Shown here: positions 1-11,664 of the stretch, one piece after another | Position numbering within the stretch: the first letter of the stretch is position 1 | How the letters are laid out: each line of letters begins with the position of its first letter | NCBI RefSeq assembly: GCF_031143425.1 | Contig: NC_090450.1 | Location: forward strand, 217,383,442-217,447,441 | Origin: Pleurodeles waltl | Lineage: Eukaryota; Chordata; Amphibia; Caudata; Salamandridae | Length of the DNA stretch: 64,000 bases | Direction: 5' to 3' | Program-made: the position numbers and the translations under genes | The notes under the pieces: model-generated | What the model saw: only the letters and a program-made list of their open reading frames with translations | Database searches by the model: none | Told to the model about the DNA's origin: nothing

Positions 1-100
1 TGGTGCCCAGCTGGTGCTTAGGAAGAGTGCAAGCCGGTGCTAAACTTTTTGATGCAAAACTGTGGTAGTGCAGTTTTGCATCAAAAATATCAATATGCCC
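1..100. mobile_element. Right end of a foldback element, cut by the window edge
   Basis: The end carries a near-perfect subterminal palindrome: TTTTGATGCAAAACTG at 47-62 and its complement at 71-86, with an 8-nt loop. The same layout, in mirror image, opens the element at 63677, and a related end closes the element at 1715-2572. I infer one foldback family. No coding capacity is visible. Confidence 0.55.
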
Positions 101-453
101 CTTAGTGTGGTTGGTTTATGTAATATAACTAGGGGCAGATTTAAGAAACGTGGTGGTGCGTCCAGTGCAGCACCACTTTTTTCACAACCGTTAGTGCCAC
201 CCTAATGCCACCATGTGTGTGCAGTATTTAAGATATGGCGCACCATGGGTAGTTAGGGAACTAGCATCTAAATGTTTGATGCTAATTTGGTGCTTTGCAT
301 GATTAGCATAAAAAATGTTGACGCTAATCCTGCAAAGCACATTGAGGCATTATAAATATTGGTGTGCTTACTTTTAACACCTGCTCTGTGCAGGCATTAA
401 AAATGCCACAAAAAATGGACCCTTAACAGGGGAATGACCACCTTGGATACATT

Positions 454-1329
454 GGCCCTCATTTTAACCTCAGCGGTCTTTTTGTAAGACCTCCGAGTTA
501 CCGCCGTACTGAAGACCGCCAGTGCAGGCGGTTTTCCGCACAGCGTATTATGACTTTTTCGGACGGAGAGCCACCAGCAGCCATACTGGCAGTTGGCGGG
601 GAAGTAGAGGCTGCTCCACCTCCACCGCCACGTCATCAGAACACCACCCACCGAATCACGCCCCATGATTCGGTGTGGCGGTGTTCTGGTGACGGGGAGC
701 TTGCGGCAGAGCAGCCCCATGGATCCCGTTCCCTCCCGGAGAATCACTGGACCAGGTAAGGTGATCGTCCATTAGGGTACGGGGGTGGGGGGGTGTTGTG
801 TGTTGTATGCGTGCATGGGGGTGTGCGTGTGAGTGTGTAGAGGGGTTGTGTGAGTGCATGTTGCATGAGGGGGTGCTGTGTGTTTTGAAAATGTGTGCAT
901 GTCTGTTTGTATGTCTGTATGTATGTGTGTGTGTATGTGTAGTTGTGTATGTGTGCGTGTAGGGGGTGTGTGTGTCAATGTTGGGGGGTGGGGAGTGGGG
1001 ACCTGCCACCTTTGGAGGGCGGTAAGAGGGGTCAGGGTGTGGCAGGAGGACTCGGGATGAGGGAGGGCCATGGGGGAGATCCCTATCAGTGACAGGGAAG
1101 GAATTGCGGTATGCGGGGTCGTGATACCGCCGGCGGTGTAGTGACATCCACTGCTTTGGAGACCAAAATCTCCAGCCCAGCGGTCGTTACCACCCTGGCG
1201 GTCGGAGTGGAGAAGTGCCGGTTTAGTATGGCGGTCACCGCCATGCTTGGAATGCCATTTTTTTTCCGCCTGCCTGTTGGCGGTATTACCGCTATTTCTC
1301 CACTGACCACCAGGGTTGTAATGAGGGGC
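454..1329. mobile_element. Non-autonomous PIF/Harbinger MITE (876 bp)
   Basis: The left end GGCCCTCATTTTAACCTC and the inverse of the right end (GCCCCTCATTACAACCCTGG) are the TIR shared by all Harbinger copies in this window. It is flanked by a 3-bp direct repeat ATT (451-453, 1330-1332). An exon-like ATG at 720 followed by CAG|GTAAGG near 756 may be a remnant of an autonomous first exon. No transposase or Myb domain is present. Confidence 0.7.
777..985. repeat. GT-rich microsatellite
   Basis: Imperfect (GT)n/(TGTA)n tract inside the Harbinger MITE. ORFs read through it (Thr/His-rich on minus, Cys/Val-rich on plus) are repeat artefacts. Confidence 0.85.
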
Positions 1330-1714
1330 ATTATGCCTGGAGCAGGCTTAATGTGGTGCAAGGGGTTACAAAGCGGTGCAATGCATGCATTAAAACACTT
1401 TGTAAATCTGGTGTGCAATTTTTGAAGCCTAACGCCACATTAGCGTAAAATAATTATGTTAATGTGGCTCTCGAACTTCTTAAATCAAACACTGTAAAGG
1501 CAAATTAATCTACCACCATAAAACAATTACATTTCAAATTAGATAGCACAACAGGCAGATCTAGCATGGGTAAATGGAATATTCCTTTAAATAACATGTG
1601 GCGGCAGCTTGGTCCAGGGGAAATGGAATATTCACTAACAAAATGAATTATGCTGTTGATTTGTCTGCCATGCTCCACAGCCTGGAGGGAATGGAATTAC
1701 ACCTAAGAAACTGA

Positions 1715-2572
1715 GGGGCACATTTATACTCTGTTTGCGCTAGATTTGCGTCTTTTTTTTTTCACGCAAACCGGCGCAAACTTAACTCCATATTTATATT
1801 TTGATGCTAGACCCGTCTAGACTCAAAATATTGGATTTAACATCATTTTTTCACCTTGAAAACCTACCTTGCGTCAATGAGATGCAAGGTAGGCGTTCCC
1901 AGGCAAAACATTACTCTAGGGCCTTAGCGCCTTATATATCCTCCCATGCAAAAATCATGCACAGGAGGAGGAGGGCCTTTTTAGTAATGGCACTAAGCTT
2001 GCTTAGTGCCATTATTTAACACCTGGGTCTGGGCAGGCGTTAGGGGACCTGTGGGCTCATTTCCATGGTTGAAGACCATGGAAGCAGCCCACTGGTGCCC
2101 TTCCCTGCCCCCACCCACCCCTACCCACACCTGGAGGACACCTAAGGATATGGGGACCCATCCCAGGTAAGTCCAGGTAAGATTATTATTATTTTTTTTT
2201 TAAAGTGTCATAGGGGGGCCTTACTTCGGCCCTCCTACATGGCACTGTACCCAATGGCCATACCCATGCGACATAAGTCCCCTGCGAATGGCCATTGGGC
2301 AGGTAGGCCTGACTCCTGTCTTTACTAAGATAGGAGTCATGTGCATGGGGTTGTGCGTCAAAAAATGACGTTAGTCATGTTAAAGTAATTTTTCTGACTC
2401 TAACCTGACTAGCGCCATTCTTCGAGGCACAACCTCCTGTTTCCCATACGCCTCCCCAACCCGGTTAGCGTTATTTATTTTGATGCTAACCGGGCCTTAC
2501 TGTCAGCTAGCGTCATTCCTTTAATATGATGCCCGGCTGGCAGGTTTGCATCAAAAAGTATAAATCAGGGCC
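1715..2572. mobile_element. Foldback/MITE element, 858 bp
   Basis: The left end GGGGCACATTTATACT and the inverse of the right end (GGCCCTGATTTATACTTT) form an imperfect TIR followed by GTTTGCGC/TTTGATGC subterminal motifs. The internal ACTCCTGTCTT motif recurs in the element starting at 63677, so both belong to one family. It carries internal palindromes (for example CTAAGCTTGCTTAG near 1993) but no plausible ORF. Confidence 0.55.
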
Positions 2573-2597
2573 TGAATGCTGTAGTGCAGCTGTGCGT

Positions 2598-2670
2598 ATT
2601 TGGTGGGTGGATGGATGGATGGAAGGATGGATGGAGGAATGGAATGGAATGGATCGGATGGATGGATCAA
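2598..2670. repeat. (GGAT)n microsatellite
   Basis: Runs of GGATGGATGGAT interspersed with GGAATGGAAT. The short ORFs on both strands here are repeat translation. Confidence 0.9.
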
Positions 2671-2679
2671 GACAAAATG

Positions 2680-2985
2680 AAGAATTAAATAAAAATGAAA
2701 ATACAAATAAAAAATGCAACAAATAAAAAATAAAATATAAAAATAAACATGAAATAATTTTTTTTTATTAAAAATAAAAAATATTCAAAAAGTGAAAAAA
2801 TATAAAAATTAAAATAAAAATGAAATTAAAATCATTAAATTAAAAAAAGGTAAAGAAAATAAAACTACAATTTAAAAATGTAAATTAAAAATAAATTTAA
2901 AAAGGTAATATAAAGCCTGGTATAAAAATTAAATGAGAATTTTAAAAAATGCAAAAAAAAAATAGACAATAATTAAAGATGATTT
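2680..2985. repeat. A/T-rich low-complexity tract
   Basis: About 300 bp composed almost entirely of AAAATAAA/AAATTAAA-type words, directly after the GGAT tract. No gene is visible. Confidence 0.85.
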
Positions 2986-3008
2986 TGTGGAAGCCTATGT
3001 CAAAGATA

Positions 3009-3390
3009 CCATGGCTGTAGAGTGAACGCACAAAATGGCTGCCTGCCACATGGTCAAACAACAAAGAGCAAGGAGGCATGGCAAACAAAGAACATGTGCA
3101 AGCCTATGGCAAGGGATACTGGCTGCATGGACAAAATGGCTGCCAGCCAGCTAAATGGTGTGACAACAACAACAAGGAGCAATAAGGAAGCCTGGAGAAC
3201 AAAGCACACATGCAAGCCTATGACAAGGGATACTAGCTGCATTGACAAAATGGCTGTCAGCCACATGGTCAAACAACAACAACAAGGAGCAAGGAGGCAT
3301 GGCAATCAAAGAACACATGCAAGCTTATGTCAAAGGGACACTGGCTGCATGCACAAAATGGCTGCCAGCCACACGGTCAAACAACATCCT
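3009..3390. repeat. Tandem repeat of about 108 bp, roughly four copies
   Basis: The word CAAAATGGCT recurs at 3031, 3132, 3246 and 3354 (spacings 101, 114, 108), each followed by a copy of CACATGGTCAAACAAC, an AAGGAGGCATGG motif and CATGCAAGCCTATG. Unit lengths differ by small indels at (CAA)n. The plus ORF across it (3022-3426) has the repeat periodicity and no known domain, so I do not call it a gene. Confidence 0.8.
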
Positions 3391-4395
3391 CTTATGCCAT
3401 CAAATATTTATTACCCCACAATATAGACACTTTTCGTGAAAGAATGAACTGCAAATAATAGCCAACATTTAAAATTTAAATTAATCCAACGTTATCCCTG
3501 CCCTAGTAGACATTTTACAAACATATACCACTGAAACATTTATTTCAAGAACAGATGATTACTAGTACTGGCCTGGGCCGACTGGATCAATGGCTCTTTG
3601 GACGTCTAGATCACATACTAAAATGATATTGCAAATGGAAATATGTGAAAAAGGTACTGAACTGTGCAACAATCTTCCTTTACAAAAGGTGAAAAATCAA
3701 TGAAATGCTTATTAAATAATAACTAGGCCCATACTTAAAGTCCAGGCCACCCACCACTATACATTTTAAAAATCAAATGAAAGTACAAAGAAATACCGGT
3801 GCATGTCCAAGCAAACAGACAACAACACCCTTATTTAATATAGCTTTTGAACTTACTTGTTTGATGATTTCACAAAAACAAAGTCCTTAAATCCAAAGGT
3901 TTATCCATGAGACAAAGAGAGTGATCCTTCCACCTCAAAATCCAAGTGCAAAGTGACCAGGAGATGGACAAAGCACTGGGAGGAGTGTGCTGGATAGGAA
4001 CAAGGAGTTAGAGTCTCTGACACATTTCCTTCCTGTTTGAAAAAAAGGCTTCTCAAAGTGAAAAACAAATTGCAGTGTCTATTGGAGAAGAAAATCTAGT
4101 CAAAAAGCTCTTTTAGACTAGATTTAGTGGCTCTGGAGTATAAAATTCACTTCAGAAGTGAGTTCATGCTGGCCAACGGCCTGTTTTAGCCTCTGGCGCG
4201 TCTGGAAGCAACGTGAGAGAAAGAAAATTCCAGCACGTGCACACTTGAAATCGGCCCAGGAGAATCGTTGTAATTGCGAGAGAGTGCCAAAAACCAATCT
4301 CGTGAGCCAAACAAACTCCACTCCGCACCGAAGAGTGGAATTCGGGAACTCCGCACTACTCCACTTAGTCAATGTCCTTCACTGGTTCCCCTTCT
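3391..4395. other. No gene recognised
   Basis: AT-rich unique-looking sequence. ORFs are short, unrelated to known domains and lack splice or start context. It may include the decayed 5' part of the LINE remnant that becomes recognisable at about 4400. Confidence 0.5.
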
Positions 4396-5010
4396 ACTTT
4401 TCCACCACATCTACATGGGTACCACCAGGGCAAAAAAGATCCCTATTACCTGTGGCATCCCCCAGGGTTCCTATGTCATTTTCAACCTCTATGTGAAGCC
4501 ACTTGGTACTCTAATCACAGAGAACAACATTAGGATTTTCCAATATGCACACAACTTCATAACTGTTGTTCAAGCCCTCCTACTCTTGCCTATAGATGAT
4601 TGAAACACCGTGCTCCATTGCTCACTCAGATGCCACAATGGCCCCTCTAAGGGCATCCTGCATGCCTTAGCATGCCTAACTCTTGGCTTGAAGAAATATG
4701 AACACATCACCCCACCCTAATCAAACTCCATTGGCTCCCTTTTTTGGGCTGCGCCATCATCAAAAACAACTGCTTCATTTACAAATCCATCACAACCAGC
4801 ACCCCTCCTTATTTTGCAGACAAGCCAACCATCTGTGGTGGTTCTCAGCACACCTGCAGCTAGGACATTATCAGACTACAGACTAAGAAGTGTAAATAGA
4901 GAGAAAAATAAGGGAGCTGGCCTTTTCCATCTATGCACAACATCCCAGTGTCCCTCAGGACTGCCCCATGATTCCCCAATTTACAAAAGGTGTGAGATAC
5001 ATCTCATTAA
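4395..5010 (+). pseudogene. L2/CR1-type LINE reverse transcriptase fragment
   Basis: The translation around 4445-4600 gives GIPQGS, FNLYVKPLGTLI and FQYAHNF, matching the RT palm of L2/CR1 LINEs (GxPQGS, LFNxYMxPLG, YADD). The catalytic YADD aspartates are replaced (YAHN), so it cannot be active. After a stop at about 4600 the C-terminal RT signature resumes in other frames: HITP, KLHWLPFLG and PPYFADK near 4700-4825, the familiar LHWLP and PPYL blocks. At least two frameshifts are present. A TTGATTGATTG word near 5449-5460 could be the 3' tail, but the sequence between is not recognisable. Confidence 0.7.
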
Positions 5011-5984
5011 AGAACACTACATCATAATGCATTAACGGTCTACAAATCAGCTTTCTCTCCTATCATTGTCTTTATGCATGTCTTTGACCTTGTGCAGTGC
5101 TCCACTGCATTTTGGTTAGGGTCTTGATTTAGAAATACCAAATACATACATACAAAGTAGAAATGAGACTGTGCACACATATATTACAGACTGAAGTATC
5201 TGCATCTGAGCTACATTCATGCTACTACTTTGCTCCTTATAGATGAGGGGACTACCCAGAAGCAGGTGAAAGCCTGAATGGGGGAGCAGGGAGGAAGCAG
5301 AAAGAGGTGCAACACAGACGCAAGTAGTGCTCAGAGTCATTCAATTGTTTTCTGTTGATGGAAGTGTGTAGTATTGTTTTTTATCAAGTAATGAATTACT
5401 TTTCTGTCTTGTAATGATAAGCACTGGGCAAGACAATCTTTACTTAATTGTTGATTGATTGTTCAGCTATAAAAAAAACACAAAAAAAGCAAGTGCTGCG
5501 AAAAGCACCCACTCATGTTATGTTCTTTTGCAGTGTTTCCATGCCTACTCAATAGAATGTTTAGCTATATGGACTCGAAGTTACACTGTGTAGTGTAATG
5601 GCTTAATTTTTCAAGAATGTTATAAACAGCATGTAAAGTCCAGTAATACCAAGAAATCACACAAGCTTAATGAACATTTTAACCTGGCCATACTGAAACT
5701 GCACTCCAGTGGTATCAAACACTTATCAAAAATCACAAGTATGACCCACAGAAATTTCATAGATGATGGGGGGATTTGTTGATGTTGGCAGACTGACGCA
5801 CATTGAGGGCATTGTTCAGAGCTCCAATCATACTGGATAGAAATCATTGGCACAATAGATCAAATGTTTGACACAACTATCCTCGGGTTCCCTGCTTAAA
5901 CTATGCTGGGTTTACTGAATAATGAGACATATCCACAATATTCTAGGAAAGGCAGACGGATCTCACTAGTGCTATGTACAGCAA
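5011..5984. other. No gene recognised
   Basis: A minor ORF on minus (5116-5340) is rich in hydrophobic residues but has no family resemblance or codon signal. The region probably contains the 3' untranslated remnant of the LINE at 4395-5010, up to the TTGATTGATTG word near 5450. Nothing else is seen. Confidence 0.5.
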
Positions 5985-6215
5985 GACAGGCAGTTACTGC
6001 CTTGTGGGACACCATAATCGAACTGCGGCAGAAAGTAGGCCTGGGCACCAAAATAAAGTGGCCTCTATTAGTGAATTGAATAGTAAAAATGTGGCCCAAA
6101 TTTGTAAATGAGGGCAGCGTTAAACTTATACATATATGCTCTGTAGGTATTTTTTTGCATTTGTCCTTGGTGCAAGCAATATTTCCAGTAATATCAGGGA
6201 AATCTGTATACGTTG
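5985..6215 (-). repeat. Old dispersed repeat, copy 1
   Basis: Shares an ordered series of words with 52745-52965: TAGGCCTGGG, ACCAA, CTTAATG/GTGAATTG, TTTGCAAATTT-like, TATAGGTATTTTTT/TAGATATTTTGC, GCAAGCAAT/GCAGGCAAT. Similarity is only partial, which indicates age. Family unknown; it may be a SINE or LINE 3' end. Confidence 0.45.
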
Positions 6216-6716
6216 CAATTTCTTCTGGAGCTTGGCCGTTGTTCCTGCATAGAGCGCATTGCCGTAGTCCAGTCTGTTGCTGATGAGGGCGTGGGTGACC
6301 GTCCTTCTGGTTTCGATGGGGATCCATCTGAAGGTCTGCGAAGCATGCGGAGGGTGTCGAAGCCGGCAAATGAGACAGCGTTGACTTGCTGAGTCATGGT
6401 GAGCGATGAGTCTAGGATGAAACCTAGGTTGCGTGCATGGGAGTTGGTGCGGTTCCTTGGGTGGCTGACCACCAGGAGTTCGTCCCATGTGGAGTGGTTG
6501 GAGCCGAGGATGAGGATCTCAGTCTTGTCCGAGTTCAGTTTGAGGCGGCTCATCTCCATCCAGTTGGCAATGGCATGTAGTCCGTCGTGGTGATTGGTCT
6601 TTGAGGTGGGGTTGGTCCTTTGTGAGTGAGAGGATCAGCTGGGTGTCGTCTGCGTAGGAGACGATGTGGAGGCCGTGAGATCGGACAATGTTGGACACCC
6701 CTCCAACACTCCTCAC
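6190..6716 (-). pseudogene. L2-type LINE reverse transcriptase fragment
   Basis: On minus, the 6716-6519 frame contains HIVSYADDTQLILSL: the catalytic YADD box plus the TQL that typifies L2/Rex LINEs. The next frame (6559-6194) has LKLNSDKTEILILGS and LGFILDSSLTM, the usual LNxxKTE and LGxxxD blocks. A third frame gives ISNRLDYGNALYAG, the conserved NSRLDYCNALY motif. Three frames are needed, so it is a 5'-truncated, frameshifted pseudogene. Its 5' junction near 6700 abuts intron sequence of the Harbinger element to its right. Confidence 0.85.
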
Positions 6717-6892
6717 AGCCCTCTATGGAATCTCATCACTAAAGCATGCACACCATAGAGAAATAACAATCCCACCATACACCAACATACACAAGTGAAA
6801 GCTGCCAGGGCAAATACAACCAAAGAGGGCAAGGCACGGAAGCACAATATGTCAGAAACAGAAACTATAACACATCATTTACATCCCCACAG

Positions 6893-7908
6893 GTATCCCA
6901 GCCAATGTCAGTGGAGAGGCGGTGCCAGCAATATCCAGTCCCCCAACTGAAGAGATCCACAGTGATGACAGCAACTCTGGTCTTCAGGATCTGGATGACC
7001 AACCTGGCCCATCAGGGACCTCTGGACAGCCGGTTACCCATGCCCAGTTACACACCACCACAGAGCCTCCCCCATCAGGAAACACCACCACAGCACTGGC
7101 CAAGCGTACCCACACCTCTGTCCCCAGGACACGTCAATCAGCAGTGTGTCCATCTCTACAGGGACCCCAGGCCACACCTCATACCCAAGACAATCAGGGA
7201 CCTGGGTCAGTGGCAGTGGGCACACGGTTCATGGGACATAGGCACAGGCCAACAAGAAAACTGGGAGGACTGCTGCGCGCCGGGTGGGGACAGGCCAAGG
7301 GAGCTGACTCTCCAGGAGGCACTTGCAGAGATTCTGGAAGCCTATCAACATTCCCAGGACACGATGGGCCAGATCCTGGACAATGTGCAGGAGGACGAAC
7401 GGCTGCAGGAGGGACAGTACCAGGGGATCAGTGAGGTCTTGCAGGCCATCAACAACACCCTGATCTCCATAGCAGGGGTTCTGGCAGACATGGGAAACAT
7501 TATGAGGGAGACGGTCACACAACAGCGGGCCCCTGCCACTAGCCAGACATCTGAAAAGCCTTCCACCTCTGCTGCCGCTAGTGGCCAGGAGGCCCCGCCA
7601 CAGGATTCACAGGCCACCAGCACCCCTTCCCCTGCAAAAGGAGAACCGCCCCGCAAACGTTCCCTGCGATCCAGACAGAAGCCAGGGACCCTTGCCAAGA
7701 CCCCGTCAGGAAATGAGACTCTCCTGATTGTCACCCTTGTGTCCCACTCTGTCACCCTGTCCACCTTGAACTGCCATTGCTCCCCTTCCTATGTCCCCTT
7801 GAACAATGCACCTGTGCTACAAACAGACTGGAACAATATCCTGGACTTTCCTCCATCATCACCCCATTCCACTGCACTTTCCCCTCTATATTTTACCACT
7901 TCAATAAA
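6893..7908 (+). pseudogene. Harbinger Myb-like accessory protein, 3' exon(s), broken
   Basis: In vertebrate Harbingers the second gene encodes a Myb/SANT-like DNA-binding protein that brings the transposase to the nucleus and TIRs (established for this superfamily). Here only the downstream exon remains: acceptor CCCCACAG ends at 6892, then an acidic Ser/Pro-rich linker (SDDSN, QPGPSGTSG, PPPSGNTTT) collinear with 25000-25650. The linker lies in one frame to about 7230 and continues in another (REL, LQEALAEILEAYQHSQ, INNTLISIAGVLADM), so a frameshift is required. The tail is KRSLRSRQK-rich and basic. An AATAAA at 7903-7908 fits a poly(A) signal. The DNA-binding exon is absent. Confidence 0.75.
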
Positions 7909-8256
7909 CATCCTTGGAAAAAAAGAAGTTTAGAGTATGTCATGTTTTTCAATTGTGTATTTGTTGAAGCAGGTACAAACACTGCAATTCAACTGTACAG
8001 AAAACAGGCATAGATTAATGACATGTAGCTGGCTGCAGTGATCACACCAGGAGTATATGTGAGGTCACCAACATCTGCAAAATGAATTGCCAGAGGGAAC
8101 AGTAAGTGGGCATAGAAGTGGGAAATATCAGCATGCCAGTGGCACAAAAATTAAAACAAATTTCATTGAAATGTGAAGTAACACCGTCCTACCTGTGTGT
8201 CATTGGAGGTATTGTCTGATCACTGATGTTCTGTTGTCCTCAACCTCATCCTCCGC

Positions 8257-10862
8257 CTAATAATTTTTACTGTCCACAGGGTCCACTGCTGGCACACGGG
8301 CATCTCCAGCCTCCTCCTCCTGCAGGAATGGGACATGGTGTTTGAGGGCCAGGTTATGCAACATGCAGCATGCCATTACTATCTGGCAGACCTTCTTGGG
8401 TGAGTAGCACAGGGATCCACCTGTCAGATGGAGGCACCGGAACCTGGCCTCCAGGAGGCCAAAGGTTCTCTCAATGATCTTTCTGGTTCGCCCATGTCCC
8501 TCATTATAACGTTCTTCTGCCCTTGTCCTGGCATTCTTCACATGGGTCAGCAGACATGATAGGTTTGGGTAACCAGAGTCACCTGCAATTATTGAGGGAC
8601 AACATTTAGCCACACACTATCCCATATGGGCCACACCATACCCATACACCAACATATACTGGGTGGGACCTAGGGCTCACATATTAGCCACACCCTGTGC
8701 CTTTGCAGTTGGCCCATCACATTTGGGATGCTGTTATTCTTCAGGACAAAGGCATTAAGCACCGACCCAGGATACTTAGCACTGACGTGGGAGATGTACT
8801 GGTCCGCTAAGCACACCATCTGAACATTCATAGAGTGGAAACTCTTCTGATTTCTGAACTCCTGTTCATTCTGACGGGGGGACAAAGGCAATATGCGTTC
8901 CATCAATCGCCCCAATTATGTCGGTGATATGTCCCATTGCAAAGAACTCGGCCTTCACTGTGGCCAAATCCTCAACCTGGGGAAATACAATGTGGCTGCA
9001 CATGTGTTTAATCAGGGCAGACAACACTCTTGCCAGCACTATTGAGAACATTGGCTGTGACATTCCTGCTGCCAAGCCCACCCACTGTCACTTGGAAAGA
9101 ACCAGTTGCCAGGAAATGGAGCACTGATAGAACTTGCACAAAAGGTGGATCCCAGTGGGATGACGGATAGCAGATATCAGGTCAGGCTCCAATTGGGCAT
9201 ACATCTCTGTGATTGTGGCCCTGTCAAGTCTTTAGGTGAGTATTATGTGCCTGTCCTCCAGTGTTGCCAAGTCCACCAGGGGTCTGTACACGGGGTATGT
9301 CTCCATCTCCTATTCATACAGCCGGTGGACAGTATGTAATCCTGCCTCCATGGGCTGCTGTGCAGCCTGCCCCCTGCAAACCCAGTAGGTATGAACCCAC
9401 CTGAGAGCCTGTGACCTTGCACTCCCCAAGATCAGGAGCACAGGGCATGTTACCCCCTCCAGAACCAGTAGGTAAGACACCCACATGCCCAACACTCCCC
9501 AGGATCAAGAGCACAGGGCATGATGCCCCCTCCAGAACCAGTGGGTAAGACACACACATGCCCAACACTCCTTAGGAACAAGAGCACAGGGCAGGAGACC
9601 CCCTCCAGAACCAGTGGGTAAGACACCCACAAGCCCAACACTCCCCAGGATCAAGAGCACAGGGAACGAGGCCCACTCCAGAACCAATTGGTAAGACACC
9701 CACAAGCCCAACATTCCCCAGGATAAAGAACACAGGGCACGAGGCCCCCTCCAGAACCAGTGGGCAAGACACCCACATGCCCAACACTCCCCAGGATGAA
9801 GAGCACAGGGCATGATGCCCCCTCCAGAACCAGTGGGTAAGACACCCACATGCCCAACACTCCTTAGGAACAAAAGCACAGGGCAGGAGACCCCCTCCAG
9901 AACCAGTGGGTAAGCCACCCACAAGCCCAACACTCCCCAGGATCAAGAGCACAGGGAACGAGGCCCCCTCAAGAACCAATTGGTAAGACACCCACAAGCC
10001 CAACATTCCCCAGGATCAAGAGCACAGGGCGCGAGACCCCACTCCAGAACCAGTGGGCAAGTCACCCACCTGAGAGACTGTGGCCTTGCACTCACCAGGA
10101 CAGGCACAGGGCAAGTCACCCACTCCATAGACTGTGGTCTTGCCTTCCCCAGGACCAAGCACAGGGCATGTTGCCCCCTCCAGACCCAGTGGGCAAGTCA
10201 CCCACTCCAGAGACTGTGGTCTTGCACTCCATAGGACCAAGCACAGGGCATGTTGCCCCCCTCCAGAACCAGTGGGTGAGACACACACATGAGGGACTGT
10301 GACCTTGCACTCCACAGGACCAAGCACAGGGTATGTAGCCCCCTCCAAAACCAGTGGTCTTGTTACATCTTCCGGCTGAGGAGCCCACTCATCCCTGGTT
10401 CCCCTGAGGTGCCTGCTTATATACCAACTGATGCCCCTGCAGTGTTCTCTCCGTGTTGAAGCAGGTGACATGTGTGGCCTTGGACTTTGGCCTGTGGCCA
10501 TGTGGCCTACAACCATTGTGGTCTGGGCTGTGTCCCTTTTCTATACATATGTATATATATATATATATATTATCTTGCCTAACTTATTTTTCATGCTGTG
10601 TTGATCTCATTACATTCAGTTTTTCAAAATCGGTTTGTCCTTGCATTATTCATCCGAGTTACGGAGTAATTTCTTTTTTGTAATGCCGCTGATTGTGTGT
10701 ATGGTGTGGGGGGGTGTTGTGCGTGTGTGTGTCACTCTCGTTTTCCTCCCCCCCTTATGTGCTAGGTGGCTGTACTCACCGTCGTCGTCTTCGCCGGCAT
10801 TGGTGTTTGTGGTGGAGCATAACGTAGAAGATCATTGGGAAGGCATGCAGTTCAAGCTCCAT
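8257..10862 (-). pseudogene. Harbinger DDE transposase (HARBI1-like), broken
   Basis: Exon 1 (10862-10780, 83 nt) encodes MELELHAF and an Arg-rich end (CRRRRRR), then donor GTGAGT. Intron 1 holds the minisatellite. Exon 2 (about 9330-8670) has the VYRPLVDL start, then ATLEDRHIILT followed by an in-frame TAA, then IFPQVEDL and GAIDGTHI, the first catalytic Asp. A frameshift at about 8878 precedes NEQEFRNQKSFHSMNVQMVCLAD. Exon 3 (8588-8257) carries GDSGYPNLS (second Asp) and RKIIERTFGLLEARFRCL (catalytic Glu). The DDE residues survive but the TAA and frameshift inactivate the gene. Confidence 0.85.
9390..10375. repeat. 73-bp minisatellite in transposase intron 1
   Basis: CAGAACCA recurs at 9460, 9533 and 9606 (73-bp steps), about a dozen units in all, each with CCAACACTCC, GAGCACAGGG and CCCTCCAGAACCAGTGGG. 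From 10070 the units change to a shorter form with GACTGTGGCCTTGCACTC, a word shared with the 64-bp arrays at 27935 and 37736. The overlapping minus-strand ORFs are repeat translations. Confidence 0.9.
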
Positions 10863-11190
10863 GGCGCTGTGGTTCTTCCCTGTGTCTCCAATGGTGAGTC
10901 CTTTCCCTTCTGAGCTCAGTTTCTGCCAGGCTTTTGATGTCGTTGGTACTACCCCAGAAAAGGTGACAGTTTCCAGGGTCTAAATATGGTGGGTGGAACA
11001 TTGACTTCCGCCTGGCTGTAGGCGACTACTGCTGTTGTGGCTGTTGTTTCCTGACTGGCAGTCGGTGTGGTACATTGGCTGTCTTTTGGAGATCTTTCAG
11101 CCATGGTCATAATTTGACAGTAGTTACCGCCAGCCTGTTGGCGGTCATACCGCCACTTTAACACCAACTGCCAGGGTTGTAATGAGGGCC

Positions 11191-11664
11191 AGAGTCTGTT
11201 GATCTGTATATGAGTTGCGGCCCTTTTGCCTAATCATTGGGAATATAAATTAATCTAAGTACCATAAACTAAATAGAAGTTCTAATTAAGTCTCAAGAAA
11301 TATAGGAACGTTTCAGCATGACCGAAACCTCAGTAGTTCTGTTAGAGAGGTGTTTTATAGCATAAAGTCAAACAACGGAATAAAGAGTTGAGAGGTCTGT
11401 AACGCTCAAAGTCTCAAGGGAATCTGTTGTCTTCTAACTAGGTGAATAGCAGTTAAACCTGCAGAATCCTCAAGAAAGCCATATCATCCAGGCAAGTAGT
11501 TTTCCATCTTCCTTGCACAGTTGAAATTGGCAACTCCCCTTAAGTTCTCATCCTATGACTGAAACATCAGCACAACCTTGAAAGTTTCCCGGTGTCTGGT
11601 ACACAAACAGGAGTCTCTTCTTCTCAGTTTGTTAGGGTTCCATGTCTTTGCCAAAGTATCCTCC
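11191..11664. other. No gene recognised
   Basis: AT-rich spacer between the Harbinger right end and the duplicated locus. No convincing ORF, repeat or RNA gene is seen. Confidence 0.5.

Larger units (their letters stand above)
131..1488. mobile_element. Foldback/MITE element split by a Harbinger MITE
   Basis: It begins GGGGCAGATTTAAGAA at 132 and ends with the inverted TTCTTAAATC near 1477-1486. Internal palindromic blocks (GTGCAGCACCAC; TGATGCTAAT; GCATTAGCGT-like stretches) match the elements at 11791-20981 and 50980-51848. Removing 454-1329 joins the two halves at a CATTATGCCTGG motif that is uninterrupted in the sister copy near 51112. Non-coding. Confidence 0.6.
6700..11190. mobile_element. 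PIF/Harbinger element, left-truncated
   Basis: It contains a Myb-like gene (plus) facing a DDE transposase gene (minus), the standard vertebrate Harbinger arrangement. The right end, GGGTTGTAATGAGGGCC at 11174-11190, is the shared TIR. The left TIR and the first Myb exon are missing; recognisable sequence starts inside the Myb intron, next to the LINE fragment. A 73-bp minisatellite fills transposase intron 1. Confidence 0.8.

Noticed and set aside
656..1147. His/Thr-rich ORFs over the GT tract
   Set aside because: Dinucleotide-repeat translation inside a MITE.
9310..10516. Minus-strand Cys/Trp-rich repetitive ORFs
   Set aside because: Translations of the 73-bp minisatellite lying inside the transposase intron.
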